A DNA stretch of 64,000 nt from Rhodanobacter humi (GCF_041107455.1 NZ_JBGBPY010000001.1:558001-622000); one strand, 5' to 3'; shown: positions 27,059-37,205, counted from the first letter of the stretch. Notes: generated by a model from the sequence alone, not told the origin. Numbers and translations: made by a program.

Positions 27059-27439
27059 ATGTCGTCACGTCTTGCAGGTCTGCTGATCGTCTCCGCTGCC
27101 GCCGCGGTGGCGGCCGGTTGCGTCGAGGAGCGCCCGGTCTACCACCCGCGCCCGGTGCAGCGCGAAGTGATCGTTGAGCGCCAGGCGCCGCCACCGCCGC
27201 CCGAAGTGGTGGAAGTGATCGCGCCGCAACCGCCGCCGCCGCGCATCGTGGAAGTGATGCCGCCGCCGCGCCCCGGCTACGTCTGGGTGCACGCCTATTG
27301 GCGCTGGGAAGGCGGCCGTTATGTCGCCACCGCCGGCCACTGGCGCGAGGCGCGCCCCGGCTACCACTACGTGCATCCGCACTGGGAGCAGCGCAACGAC
27401 GGCTGGCATTTCCATGTGGGTGTGTGGGTGAGCGGTTGA
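27059..27439 (+). CDS. Lipoprotein with YXWXPGXW-like repeats
   Basis: 126 aa. Lipobox AAGC (Cys20), then a Pro/Val-rich spacer (PPPPPEVVEVIAPQPPPP). The C-terminal half PGYVWVHAYWRWEGGRYVA and PGYHYVHPHWEQRNDGWHF is the same aromatic repeat as in the preceding gene. GAGGGGAA lies just before ATG 27059. Probably an envelope structural lipoprotein; function unknown. Confidence 0.75.
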   Translation: MSSRLAGLLIVSAAAAVAAGCVEERPVYHPRPVQREVIVERQAPPPPPEVVEVIAPQPPPPRIVEVMPPPRPGYVWVHAYWRWEGGRYVATAGHWREARPGYHYVHPHWEQRNDGWHFHVGVWVSG

Positions 27440-27474
27440 GTCGGAGCATGGTCCGAGGCACCTCGGGTGACGCA

Positions 27475-27537
27475 GGTCGGGATTCATCCCGACTTGCGTC
27501 CCGGAGCGCACGGTCGGGATGAATCCCGATCCACGAT
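27475..27537. repeat. REP palindrome
   Basis: TCGGGATTCATCCCGA near 27477 and CGGTCGGGATGAATCCCGA near 27510 form an inverted pair. The same motif recurs at 50647. It lies between the lipoprotein gene and recC; no gene lies in 27440-27689. Confidence 0.7.
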
Positions 27538-27689
27538 GTACCGGCTTTCGATGGTTCCAGGCGCGGTGTCGAAACCACTGCTGGCGCCTGTTGCATCGCA
27601 GCCCGCGAGACGAGGCACAAGGACACTGACGGGGACAATATCCCCGCGGTCGGTGACAATCCCGGCAGCAAACGCCAGCCAGGACGCCC

Positions 27690-30600
27690 GTGCCAGTTCC
27701 CTCATCCGCCACAGTCGCAGACGCCATCCAGCCCGGCTTGATGGTCGTGCACGGCAACCACCTGGAAGACCTGCGCGACCTGCTGGTCGAATGGCTGGCG
27801 CGCACGCCGCTGGCGCCGCTGGAAGACGAGACGATGCTGGTGCAGAGCAACGGCATCGCGCAGTGGCTGAAACTGGCGCTGGCGCGCCCGCGCGGAGCCG
27901 GCGGCATGGGCATCAGCGCGGCGGTGGACATGCAGCTGCCCGGCCGCTTCCTGTGGCAGGCGTATCGCGCCGTGCTGGGCCGCGAGGCGGTGCCCGCCGA
28001 TTCGCCGTTCGACAAGTCGCGGCTGGCTTGGCGGCTGATACGGCTGTTGCCCACGCAGCTCGGCCACGCCGACTTCGCGCCGCTTCGGCATTTCCTGGGC
28101 GAAGGCCAGACCGACCCGGTCAAATTGTTCCAGCTCGCGCAGCAGGTGGCCGACCTGTTCGACCAGTACCAGGTCTATCGCGCCGACTGGCTGGATGACT
28201 GGGGGCATGGCCGCGACGTGCTGCGCGATGACTTGCGCGCACGTCGCGAGCCGCTGCCCGCCTCGCAACGCTGGCAGGCGACACTGTGGCGCGCGCTGCT
28301 GGAAGATGTCGGCCCCGCACAGCGCGACAGCCATCGCGCTGCCATGCATCGCGCCTTCCTCGCGCACGCCGTGGCGCTGGAGCAACGCCCCGCCGCCTTG
28401 CCGCGGCGCCTCGTGGTGTTCGGCATCTCCTCGCTGCCGCAGCAGACGCTGGAGGCGCTCACCGCGCTGGGCCGCGTCTGCCAGGTGCTGCTGCTGGTGA
28501 CAAACCCGTGCCGGCACTACTGGGCCGACATCATCGAGGACCGCGAGCTGCTCAAGGCCGCGCAGCACCGCCACGCCGGCAAGCCCGGTCTGCCGGAAAC
28601 ACCGCAGTACGAAGAACTGCACCTGCACGCGAACCCGCTGCTCGCCGCCTGGGGCAAGCAAGGCCGCGACTACATCCGCCTGCTCGACAGCTTCGACCGT
28701 CCCGATGCCTACCGCCCCCGCTTCGCCGCGCTGGGCCGCGACATCGACCTGTTCGTCGATCCCGGCCGCGACAGCCTGCTGCACCAGGTGCAGCAGGCCA
28801 TCCTCGACCTCGAACCACTTCCGGCCGATCCCGTGCAACGCCAGCCGCTGATTTCGGGCGACGACTCGCTGCGCTTCCACATCGCGCACAACCCGCAGCG
28901 CGAGGTGGAGATCCTGCACGACAACCTGCTCGCGATGTTCGAACAGGCTGCACGCGACGGCAGGCCGCTGGCGCCGCGCGACGTGATGGTGATGGTGCCG
29001 GACATCCAGACCTACGCGCCGCACATCCAGGCCGTATTCGGCCGCCTGCCGCCAGACGATCCGCGCTACCTGCCCTGCAGCATCGCCGACCGCCCCGCGC
29101 GCGGCGCCGCGCCTCTGCTGGTGGCGCTGGAACAGCTGCTGCGCCTGCCCGAATCGCGCTACGCCGCGGGCGACATCCTCGACCTGCTCGACGCCTCCGC
29201 GCTGCGCCGCCGCTTCGGTCTCGACGACGCCGGCCTGCCGCTGCTGCGCCGCTGGATCGAAGGCGCCGGCATCCGCTGGGGCCTGGACGGCGCGCAGAAG
29301 CAAAACCTCGGCCTGCCGCCCGAGGAGCAGAACAGCTGGCGCTTCGGCCTGCGCCGCATGCTGCTGGGCTACGCCGTGGGTGACGGCGCATCGCTGGACG
29401 GCATCGCGCCCTACGCTGAAGTCGGCGGCCTCGATGCCGCCCTGGTCGGCCCGCTGGTGCTGCTGCTGGATCAGCTCGACCACTATGGCCAACTGCTCGC
29501 CACGCCGGCCACGCCCGCGCAATGGGGTGCGCGTCTGCGCAGCCTGCTCGCGGCGATGTTCGACGCCGGCCGCGACGACGACGACGCCGTGCTGTTGCAA
29601 CGCCTGCACGAGGCGCTGGAGGCCTGGGAACGCGCCTGCAGCGAAGCGGGCTTCGCCGACACGCTCCCCCTGGCCGTGGTGCGCGAGCACTGGCTGGCCG
29701 CCGTGGACGAGAACCGCCTGTCGCAGCGCTTCCTCGGCGGCGCGGTGAGCTTCGGCACACTCTTGCCGATGCGCGCCATCCCCTTCCGCGTGGTGTGCCT
29801 GCTCGGCATGAACGACGGTGCCTACCCCCGCCGCGCGAATGCGCCGGACTTCGACCTGATGGCCACGCCCGGCCAGCAACGTCCCGGCGACCGCTCGCGC
29901 CGCGAGGACGACCGCTACCTGTTTCTGGAAGCCCTGCTCGCCGCCCGCGATGCCTTGGTCGTGAGCTGGGTGGGCAAGAGCGCGCGCGACAACAGCGAAC
30001 TGCCGCCCTCGGTGTTGGTGGGCCAACTGCGCGACTACCTCACCGCGGGGTGGGTAAAAAGGGGTCAGAGTCGCCTTTCGGGCGAGGCGATCGAATCAGA
30101 AACGGACCCGTCATCGAAAGGCGACTCTGCCCCCCTTTTTGCCCTCACCACCGGCTACCCGCTGCAAGCCTTCAGCCCCAGCTATTTCGACGCCGCCAGC
30201 GACGCGCGCCTGTTCACCTACGCCGCCGAGTGGCAGCGTGCACGGCAACCCCGCCGCGAAACCGAAGCCGCCCCGCTCACGCCGTGGCCGCGCGAAACAC
30301 CCTTGAACCTCGCCCTGCTGCAACGCTTCCTGCGCTCGCCGGCCAAGCTCTTCTACGCCGAACGCCTGGGCGTGCATTTCTCCAGCGACGACGATGCCGA
30401 CACGGACCACGAGCCCTTCGCCCTCGATCCGCTGGAAAACCACCAGCTCACCGACGCCCTGCTGCGCACCGCCATCCACGCCGGCAACGAGGCGCTGGCG
30501 CCCGCCGCCAAACGCCTGCACGAACAAGGCGCGCTGCCGCCGGGCAACTTCGGGGTGTTGACGCTGGCGCCGATGGAAGCCGCCGCCGCGCGCGTCGCCA

Positions 30601-31256
30601 CGCGCTGGCACGCGCTGGATGCCCACTATCCACTCACCGGTGAAAGTCACGCGCTGCACGGCGTGGCGCACGGGTTGAGCATCGAGGACGCGCTGGACGA
30701 TTTGCGCACGGACGACGACGGCGGCCACGTTTGCCTCGTGGCCACGGCGAGCCAGCTCATGCCGGACAAGAAGCTGCGCCACGACAAGCTGCTGACCCAC
30801 TGGGCGGCGCACTTGCTGGCGAACGCCAATGCGCTGCCCGTCACCACCCACATCGTGGCGCCCGATGCCATCGTGCAACTGCGCCCGCTGGATACCGCCG
30901 ACGCACAACGCCATCTCGGCGCGCTGCTCGCCGCCTTCGCCGCCGGCCTGTGCGCGCCGCTGCCGCTCGCACGCAAGACCGCGTTCGCCTGGCTGCAGGT
31001 CGAGGCGGCAAACGCAAAAGCCCCGCCGGACAAACAGAAGTCCGCCGCCGCCCTCGCAGACGCAACCGCTGCGGTCGCCAGCAGGCACTACGACCACAGC
31101 GACGGCGAGCACGGCCGCGGCGAGGTGGACGAGGAGCCCGCCCTCGCCCGCAGTTGGCCCGACTTCGCCGCCCTGCGCGCCGCCGGCTTCGAGGACTGGC
31201 TGCACTTGTACCGCCCCCTGCTGGACGCCGCGTGCGTCGTGGACGACGACGCATGA
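27690..31256 (+). CDS. recC: Exodeoxyribonuclease V subunit RecC
   Basis: 1188 aa. GLMVVHGNHLEDLRDLLVEWL is the RecC opening block (first 20 residues quoted at most), followed by LVQSNGIAQWLKLALA, a decayed helicase-like core (HIAHNPQREVEILHD), RVVCLLGMNDGAYPR and LRDYL. RecC recognises Chi and holds RecB and RecD in the repair nuclease. GTG 27690 has AGGA five bases upstream; ATG 27741 is an alternative. The gene overlaps recB by four bases (ATGA). A palindromic element encodes about 28 extra residues near 788-816, between LRDYLTAGW and LTTGYPLQAFSPSYF. Confidence 0.93.
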   Translation: MPVPSSATVADAIQPGLMVVHGNHLEDLRDLLVEWLARTPLAPLEDETMLVQSNGIAQWLKLALARPRGAGGMGISAAVDMQLPGRFLWQAYRAVLGREAVPADSPFDKSRLAWRLIRLLPTQLGHADFAPLRHFLGEGQTDPVKLFQLAQQVADLFDQYQVYRADWLDDWGHGRDVLRDDLRARREPLPASQRWQATLWRALLEDVGPAQRDSHRAAMHRAFLAHAVALEQRPAALPRRLVVFGISSLPQQTLEALTALGRVCQVLLLVTNPCRHYWADIIEDRELLKAAQHRHAGKPGLPETPQYEELHLHANPLLAAWGKQGRDYIRLLDSFDRPDAYRPRFAALGRDIDLFVDPGRDSLLHQVQQAILDLEPLPADPVQRQPLISGDDSLRFHIAHNPQREVEILHDNLLAMFEQAARDGRPLAPRDVMVMVPDIQTYAPHIQAVFGRLPPDDPRYLPCSIADRPARGAAPLLVALEQLLRLPESRYAAGDILDLLDASALRRRFGLDDAGLPLLRRWIEGAGIRWGLDGAQKQNLGLPPEEQNSWRFGLRRMLLGYAVGDGASLDGIAPYAEVGGLDAALVGPLVLLLDQLDHYGQLLATPATPAQWGARLRSLLAAMFDAGRDDDDAVLLQRLHEALEAWERACSEAGFADTLPLAVVREHWLAAVDENRLSQRFLGGAVSFGTLLPMRAIPFRVVCLLGMNDGAYPRRANAPDFDLMATPGQQRPGDRSRREDDRYLFLEALLAARDALVVSWVGKSARDNSELPPSVLVGQLRDYLTAGWVKRGQSRLSGEAIESETDPSSKGDSAPLFALTTGYPLQAFSPSYFDAASDARLFTYAAEWQRARQPRRETEAAPLTPWPRETPLNLALLQRFLRSPAKLFYAERLGVHFSSDDDADTDHEPFALDPLENHQLTDALLRTAIHAGNEALAPAAKRLHEQGALPPGNFGVLTLAPMEAAAARVATRWHALDAHYPLTGESHALHGVAHGLSIEDALDDLRTDDDGGHVCLVATASQLMPDKKLRHDKLLTHWAAHLLANANALPVTTHIVAPDAIVQLRPLDTADAQRHLGALLAAFAAGLCAPLPLARKTAFAWLQVEAANAKAPPDKQKSAAALADATAAVASRHYDHSDGEHGRGEVDEEPALARSWPDFAALRAAGFEDWLHLYRPLLDAACVVDDDA
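30055..30140. repeat. Palindromic element inside recC
   Basis: The arm at 30056-30080 (AAAAAGGGGTCAGAGTCGCC onward) pairs with 30115-30139, nearly perfectly over about 24 bases. The GGGGTCAGAGTCG word is that of a widespread proteobacterial REP family, often found near REP-associated transposases. It is read in frame by recC. Confidence 0.8.
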
Positions 31257-34200
31257 ACAGCACGCAAGCGCTCGACCCGCTGCGCCTGCCGCTGGCCGGC
31301 ACTCAGCTGATCGAAGCCAGCGCCGGCACCGGCAAGACCTGGACCATCGCCGCGCTGTACCTGCGCCTGGTGCTGGGCCACGGCGGCGGCGCGCCGCTGT
31401 TGCCCGCGCAGATCCTGGTGATGACCTTCACCAAGGCCGCCACCGCCGAGCTGCGCGAACGCATCCGCACGCGGCTGGCGGAAGCGGCCGAAGCCTTCCG
31501 CGACAAGCGTGCGCCCGACGATTTCCTCGCCGCGCTGATCGCCGACTACCCCGACGCCGAGCAACGCGCCCGTGCCGCGCGCCAGCTGGAACTGGCCGCA
31601 CAGTGGATGGACGAGGCCGCGGTGTTCACCATCCACGGCTGGTGCCAGCGCATGCTCAGCCAGCACGCCTTCGCCAGCGGCGAGGCCGCGGTCAGCGATA
31701 CCGTGGCCGACGAAGCCGAGCTGTTGGTCGAAGCCGTGCGCGACTACTGGCGCGGCCATGTGTTCACGCTGGGCCGCGAGGCTGCCGCCGTGTTCCTCGG
31801 CGCGTGGAAGACCCCGGCGGAGCTGCAAAAGGCACTCGCGCCCCTGCTGCCCCACGCGGATCGCTTGCAGCTGGGCGGCCAGCCACTGCCCACGCCGCGC
31901 GAACCGAAGGACCTGCTCGACGTCCCCGCCGGCGCGCTGCACGAGGCCGAGGCCACGGCCCGACAAGCGTGGCTGGCCGCTGTCGACGCGATCGAGGCCA
32001 TGCTGCTCACGGCCTCGGATACCAAGGTGCTCAAGGGCAACCTGGTCGTTCCGAAAAACCTTCCCTGCCACCTCGCCACCATGCGCGCGTGGGCCCAGGG
32101 CGGCGAACTCGGCGACGATACGCTGGCGCGCTTCACGCAGTCGCGTTTGACCGAATGCACCGCCAAGGACAAGCGAACCCCTGCGCACCCGGCCTTTGCC
32201 GCGCTGGAACACTTGCAAGCCCGCCGGGCCGAAACCCTGGCGCTTCCTCCGCTGCTGCTCGCCCACGCCGCCCCATGGGTGGCGCAGCGCGTGGACGAAG
32301 CCCGCCGCCGGCTGGCCCAGCTCGGCTACGACGACATGCTGAAACGGCTGGACGCCGCCCTGCATGGCGCGGCGGGCGACGCGCTGGCGCGCCTGATCGC
32401 TGCGCAATACCCGGTGGCCCTGGTGGACGAGTTCCAGGACACCGACCCGCTGCAGTGGCGCATCCTGCAACGCAACTACGCGGGCATCGAAGGCAAGGCA
32501 CTGCTCCTGATCGGCGACCCCAAGCAGGCCATCTACGGCTTTCGTGGCGCCGACATCCACACCTACCTCGCCGCGCGCGAGCAGGCCGGCCAGCCGCACT
32601 GGACGCTGGGCACCAACCATCGCTCCACTGCGGCGCTGGTCAAGGCCGTCAATCGGGTCTTCCTGTTTGCCGACCAGTACGACGACGGCGCCTTCGGCTT
32701 CGGCAAGGCGCTGCCTTTCATCGAGGTGGCCGCCAAGGGCCGCGCGGAGCAACTTCAGCTCGACGGCGAGACCCTGCCCGCCATGCCCATGGCCGTCCAG
32801 ACGTCCACATCGACACTCAGCTCGGGCGCCTGGCGCGAGAGCATGGCCGAACACGCCGCCGCGCAGCTGGTGGCGTGGCTGAGCGCCGCGCAGCAAGGCC
32901 GCTGCGGCTTCGCGGACGAGCGCGGCAAGCTCACGCCGCTGCAGCCCGGCGACATCGCCATCCTGGTGCGCGACCGGCACGACGCCGCGGCGATGCGCGC
33001 GGCACTGCGCGCGCGCGGCCTCGCCCACGTCTATCTCTCGGACAACCAGTCGGTGTACGCCAGCGCCGAGGCCACGGAACTGCTTGCCTGGCTTGCCGCC
33101 TGCGCCCAGCCCGGCAACGACCGCGCCATGCGCGCGGCGCTGGCCACGCCGTGCATGGGGCAGAGCCTGGCCGAACTGGATCGTCTGAACACCGACGAGG
33201 CGCACTGGGAAGCCTGCGGCGAACACTTCCGCCAGCTGCACGCGCTGTGGCAGCGCCACGGCGTGCTGGCGATGCTGCACGACTTGCTGCACCGCTTCGG
33301 CGTGCCGGCGCGGCTGCTCGCCCGCGCCGCCGGCGAACGCGCGCTCACCAACCTCCTGCACCTGGCCGAACTGCTGCAGCAGGCCGCCAGCGGGCTGGAT
33401 GGCGAGCACGCGCTGATCCGCCACCTCGCCGCGCAAATCGCCAACCCCGCCGGCGGCGAGGCCGCCGAGGAGCAGATCGTGCGGCTGGAGAGCGAGGCCG
33501 CGCTGATCAAGATCGTCACCATCCACAAATCCAAGGGCCTGGAATACCCCGTGGTGCTGCTGCCCTTCGTCTGCGGCTTCCGCGAAACCAGCGACAAGAA
33601 ACCGCTGCTGTGGCACGACGCGCACGGCGCGGCGCACTTCGACCTGCGCCCCGATGCCGAGGCCCGAAAGCACGCCGAGGCCGAACGCCTGCAGGAGGAT
33701 CTGCGCCTGCTCTACGTGGCGCTCACCCGTGCCCGCCACCTGTGCTGGCTGGGCGTGGCCTGCCTGAAGAACGGCAACGGCAAGGCGTCGGAACTGCACA
33801 AGTCCGCCTTCGGTTATGTGCTGGCCGGCGGCCTGCCCATCGAGCCTGTGGAGCTGCGCACGCGCGTCGACCAGCTCGCCCAAGGCCAGGACGCCATCCA
33901 CGTCGCCGAACTGCCCGAGCAGGCCGACACGCAGCGCTACCGGCCCCAGGGCAACGCGATCCAGCCGCGCGATGCACGCCGTTGCACCCGGCCCCCGCAC
34001 ACGCCGTGGTGGATCGCCAGCTACAGTGCGCTGGCCCAGCACGAGGCAGATGCGTCACACGGTGCGCCGGAAACCGCAGGCCAGTCCACGCTGGCCGAAG
34101 CCATCCAGACCATCGACGAAGCGACAGCCGCATCCGGCGAGACTGCCTTGCCAGCAGAAACCGTACCCATGGTGGATACCGGCGTTGCCGGTATCCAGGC

Positions 34201-34954
34201 CAACATCCACGCCTTCGATCGCGGCGCCGCGCCCGGCACCTTCCTGCATGAGCTGCTGGAGCACTGCGCCGAGGAAGGCTTCGCTCGCGCCGCCGCGCCC
34301 TCGCCGCTGCTGCTGGAAACCATCGCGCGGCGCTGCCAGGCCCACAACTGGAAACGCTGGATCGCGCCCTTGAGCACCTGGTTGCCCACCCTGCTGCGCA
34401 CGCCCCTGCCGCTGCCCAACGGCGACACCATGCCGCTGGCCGCGCTCACCGATCCACAGCGCTACCGCGCCGAGCTGGAATTCTGGTTCGAGGCGAATCA
34501 CGTGCAGGCGCAGGCGCTGGATCGACTCGTTACGACGCATACCCTGACCGGCGCGCCGCGCCCCGCGCTCGCGCCCACGCTGGTCAACGGCATGCTCAAG
34601 GGCTTCATCGACCTGGTGTTCGAACACGAAGGCCGCTGGTACGTGGCCGACTACAAGTCGAACTGGCTGGGCCGCGACGCCGGCGCCTACACTGCGGCGG
34701 CGATGCGCGAGTCGGTGCTGCAGAGCCGCTACGACCTGCAGTACGCGATCTACACGCTGGCCTTGCACCGCCAGCTCCAGGCCCGTCTGCCCGGCTACGA
34801 CTACGCGCGCCACATGGGCGGCGTGCTCTACCTCTACCTGCGCGGCGTGGACGGCGCGGGCCACGGGGTGCACCGCGAACGGCTGCCGTTCGTGCTGGTC
34901 GACGCGCTGGACCAGCTGTTTGCCAACGGGGGACTTGCCCGTGCACATGCTTGA
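31253..34954 (+). CDS. recB: Exodeoxyribonuclease V subunit RecB
   Basis: About 1233 aa. Walker A ASAGTGKTW near residue 25, VMTFTKAATAELRERI (motif Ia), FTIHGWCQRML, LVDEFQDTDPLQW (motif II), KQAIYGFRGADI (III), IHKSKGLEYPVVLLP (V) and YVALTRAR (VI) define a UvrD-type 3'-5' helicase. The C-terminal nuclease has GFIDLVF followed by YVADYKSNWLG, the RecB nuclease metal and DYK motif. The start overlaps the recC stop. RecB with RecC and RecD processes double-strand ends for recombination. No ptrA gene intervenes, unlike E. coli. Confidence 0.95.
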   Translation: MNSTQALDPLRLPLAGTQLIEASAGTGKTWTIAALYLRLVLGHGGGAPLLPAQILVMTFTKAATAELRERIRTRLAEAAEAFRDKRAPDDFLAALIADYPDAEQRARAARQLELAAQWMDEAAVFTIHGWCQRMLSQHAFASGEAAVSDTVADEAELLVEAVRDYWRGHVFTLGREAAAVFLGAWKTPAELQKALAPLLPHADRLQLGGQPLPTPREPKDLLDVPAGALHEAEATARQAWLAAVDAIEAMLLTASDTKVLKGNLVVPKNLPCHLATMRAWAQGGELGDDTLARFTQSRLTECTAKDKRTPAHPAFAALEHLQARRAETLALPPLLLAHAAPWVAQRVDEARRRLAQLGYDDMLKRLDAALHGAAGDALARLIAAQYPVALVDEFQDTDPLQWRILQRNYAGIEGKALLLIGDPKQAIYGFRGADIHTYLAAREQAGQPHWTLGTNHRSTAALVKAVNRVFLFADQYDDGAFGFGKALPFIEVAAKGRAEQLQLDGETLPAMPMAVQTSTSTLSSGAWRESMAEHAAAQLVAWLSAAQQGRCGFADERGKLTPLQPGDIAILVRDRHDAAAMRAALRARGLAHVYLSDNQSVYASAEATELLAWLAACAQPGNDRAMRAALATPCMGQSLAELDRLNTDEAHWEACGEHFRQLHALWQRHGVLAMLHDLLHRFGVPARLLARAAGERALTNLLHLAELLQQAASGLDGEHALIRHLAAQIANPAGGEAAEEQIVRLESEAALIKIVTIHKSKGLEYPVVLLPFVCGFRETSDKKPLLWHDAHGAAHFDLRPDAEARKHAEAERLQEDLRLLYVALTRARHLCWLGVACLKNGNGKASELHKSAFGYVLAGGLPIEPVELRTRVDQLAQGQDAIHVAELPEQADTQRYRPQGNAIQPRDARRCTRPPHTPWWIASYSALAQHEADASHGAPETAGQSTLAEAIQTIDEATAASGETALPAETVPMVDTGVAGIQANIHAFDRGAAPGTFLHELLEHCAEEGFARAAAPSPLLLETIARRCQAHNWKRWIAPLSTWLPTLLRTPLPLPNGDTMPLAALTDPQRYRAELEFWFEANHVQAQALDRLVTTHTLTGAPRPALAPTLVNGMLKGFIDLVFEHEGRWYVADYKSNWLGRDAGAYTAAAMRESVLQSRYDLQYAIYTLALHRQLQARLPGYDYARHMGGVLYLYLRGVDGAGHGVHRERLPFVLVDALDQLFANGGLARAHA

Positions 34955-34994
34955 AGAGCACCCCACCCCAACCCACGATGCTCCCGCCCCCGTG

Positions 34995-35080
34995 AGGACG
35001 TCATTCCCGCGAAAGCGGGAATCCATCGGCTCGACGAGCTTCCACGGCAACATGGATGCCCGCTTCCGCGAACATGACGA
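34995..35080. repeat. REP palindrome between recB and recD
   Basis: CGTCATTCCCGCGAAAGCGGGAA stem-loop near 35000 (written here only in outline) and an inverted partner ATGCCCGCTTCCGCGAACATGA near 35053. The same family occurs at 19426-19565. It fills most of the recB-recD gap. Confidence 0.65.
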
Positions 35081-35128
35081 CCGCAGACAACCGACGTCAG
35101 AAGCATGGCACCGGGAGGATGCATCCCC

Positions 35129-37171
35129 ATGAGCACCGATCTCTCCACCCTGCTCGACCGCGCACTGGAACAGCAGCGCCTGCGGCCGCTGGACGTGGCC
35201 TTCGCCCGCTTCCTCGCCGAACGCGATGCGCGGAGCGCGCCCGCGCTGCTGTGGCTGGCCGCCGTGCTCAGCCGGCAGCTGGCCGACGGCCATCTGTGCC
35301 TCGATCTGGAGCTGCTGTCCACGCTGGCGCAGGAACAGGACTGGCCCGCCGACTGGTGCGCGCTGGCCGACGAGCTGCGCGCCGGCGGCCTACCCGCCTC
35401 GCCGCTGCTCGCCGCGAACCGCGCGGGCGAACCGGATAACGCACCGCTGGTGCTGGACGGCACGCGGCTGTACCTGCGCCGCTACTGGAACCACGAGCGC
35501 CAGGTGGCGCAAGGCATCCTCGCCCGCGTGACGCGCGCGGAACCGTCGTCGCCGCACCTCGCCGAGGAATTGGCGCGGCTGTTTCCTACCGATCGTAGGA
35601 GCGGCTTCAGCCGCGATAACGATGCCGCAAGCATTCCTGTCGCGGCTGAAGCCGCTCCTACGGCCGCTCCTGCAACAAGCCCCATGCCCGACTGGCCGCG
35701 CATCGCCTGCGCGCTGGCCGCGCGCGGCGCCTTCGGCGTGATCACCGGCGGCCCCGGCACCGGCAAGACCACCACCGTGGTGCGCCTGCTCGGTCTGCTG
35801 CAGACGCTGCAGCTGCGCGAGCACGCGCAACCGCTGCGCATCCGCCTCGCCGCACCCACCGGCAAGGCCGCGGCGCGGCTCAATGCCTCGATCAGCGCCC
35901 AGCTCGCACGGCTGGACGTGGACGCGGCGGTGCGTGCGGCGATCCCCGCCGAGGTCGTCACCCTGCACCGCCTGCTCGGTGCGCGGCCGGACACGCGCCG
36001 CTTCCGCCACGATGCGCGCAATCCGCTGCACCTGGACGTGCTGGTGATCGACGAAGCTTCGATGATCGACCTGGAGATGATGGCGGCGGTGCTCGACGCG
36101 CTGCCCGGCGACACGCGGCTGATCCTGCTCGGCGACAAGGACCAGCTCTCCTCGGTGGAGGCCGGCGCGGTGCTGGGCGACCTGTGCCGCCGCGCCGAAG
36201 CCGGCCACTACGACGCCGCCACTGCGCAATGGATCGAAACCACCACCGGCGACGACATCGCCGCCTTCGTGCAGCCCGGCGCGCAACCGCTGGACCAGCG
36301 CATCGCGATGCTGCGCGTGAGCCACCGCTTCGGTGCGGCCAGCGGCATCGGCCGGCTGGCGCACGCGGTGAACGCGGGCAATGCGCCCGCCGTGCAAGGC
36401 CTGCTGGCTGCGCCGCCGGAAGATCTCGCCTGGTTGCCGAACGCGGATGCCGCCGCACTGGAAGCGCTGGCGATCGACGGCATCGCCGCTTCGCCCGAGC
36501 ACGGCGACGCGCCTTGCGGTTATCGCCACTATCTCGAATGGCTGCACGCCCATCGCCCCGCCGCCGACGCCGGCGAGACGGCGCACGAAGCCTGGGCCCG
36601 TGGCACGCTGGAAGCATTCAACCGCTTCCAGCTGCTGTGCGCGCTGCGCCGCGGCCCGCACGGCGTGGAAGGCCTGAACCGGCAACTCGCTGCCGCGCTG
36701 CGCGCGCGCGGGCTGATCGAAAGCGAGCACGGCTGGTACGAAGGGCGCCCCGTGCTGCTCACCCGCAACGACTACGGCCTGGGCCTGATGAACGGCGACA
36801 TCGGTCTGTGCCTCCGCCTGCCCGCCGCCGACGGCAGCGGCGGCACGCGATTGACCGTGGCCTTCCTCGCCACCGACGCGGATCGTGCGGGCGGCACGCG
36901 GCTGCGCTTCGTCGCGCCCTCGCGCCTCGCCGACGCGGAAACCGCCTGGGCGCTCACCGTGCACAAGTCGCAGGGCTCGGAGTTCGAGCACACCGCCCTG
37001 CTGCTGCCGCCCGAGCCGAACGCCGTGCTGACGCGCGAACTGCTCTACACCGGCATCACCCGCGCCCGCCGCTGGTTCAGCCTCGTCGGCAACGCGGCGG
37101 TCATCGAGCAAACCATCGACCGCCGCACGCAGCGCCACTCGGGGCTCGCGGCGCGGCTGCAGGGGGATTGA
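35129..37171 (+). CDS. recD: Exodeoxyribonuclease V subunit RecD
   Basis: About 680 aa. Walker A GGPGTGKTTTV, VIDEASMIDLEMM (motif II), LGDKDQLSSVEAG (III), WALTVHKSQGSEF (V) and YTGITRARRWF (VI) identify the 5'-3' superfamily 1 helicase RecD. ATG 35129 has GGGAGGA about nine bases upstream and is preferred to 35105. A palindromic repeat is inserted in frame near residues 155-178, giving the peptide RRSGFSRDNDAASIPVAAEA just before the helicase domain. Confidence 0.93.
   Translation: MSTDLSTLLDRALEQQRLRPLDVAFARFLAERDARSAPALLWLAAVLSRQLADGHLCLDLELLSTLAQEQDWPADWCALADELRAGGLPASPLLAANRAGEPDNAPLVLDGTRLYLRRYWNHERQVAQGILARVTRAEPSSPHLAEELARLFPTDRRSGFSRDNDAASIPVAAEAAPTAAPATSPMPDWPRIACALAARGAFGVITGGPGTGKTTTVVRLLGLLQTLQLREHAQPLRIRLAAPTGKAAARLNASISAQLARLDVDAAVRAAIPAEVVTLHRLLGARPDTRRFRHDARNPLHLDVLVIDEASMIDLEMMAAVLDALPGDTRLILLGDKDQLSSVEAGAVLGDLCRRAEAGHYDAATAQWIETTTGDDIAAFVQPGAQPLDQRIAMLRVSHRFGAASGIGRLAHAVNAGNAPAVQGLLAAPPEDLAWLPNADAAALEALAIDGIAASPEHGDAPCGYRHYLEWLHAHRPAADAGETAHEAWARGTLEAFNRFQLLCALRRGPHGVEGLNRQLAAALRARGLIESEHGWYEGRPVLLTRNDYGLGLMNGDIGLCLRLPAADGSGGTRLTVAFLATDADRAGGTRLRFVAPSRLADAETAWALTVHKSQGSEFEHTALLLPPEPNAVLTRELLYTGITRARRWFSLVGNAAVIEQTIDRRTQRHSGLAARLQGD
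35595..35661. repeat. Palindromic element inside recD
   Basis: GTAGGAGCGGCTTCAGCCGC at 35595 onward and its exact complement ending at 35661 form 22-base inverted arms around a 23-base centre. The same sequence is intergenic at 52843-52905. In recD it is translated without a frame break. Confidence 0.88.
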
Positions 37172-37183
37172 GTTCGGAAACCT

Positions 37184-37205
37184 GTCCCATGCCTCCGCAT
37201 GGGAC
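37184..37205. terminator. Shared hairpin between convergent recD and pilE
   Basis: GTCCCATGC and GCATGGGAC form a perfect 9-bp stem with a 4-base loop, midway in the 40-base gap between the recD and pilE stops. There is no strong T-run on either side, so termination efficiency is doubtful. Confidence 0.45.
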
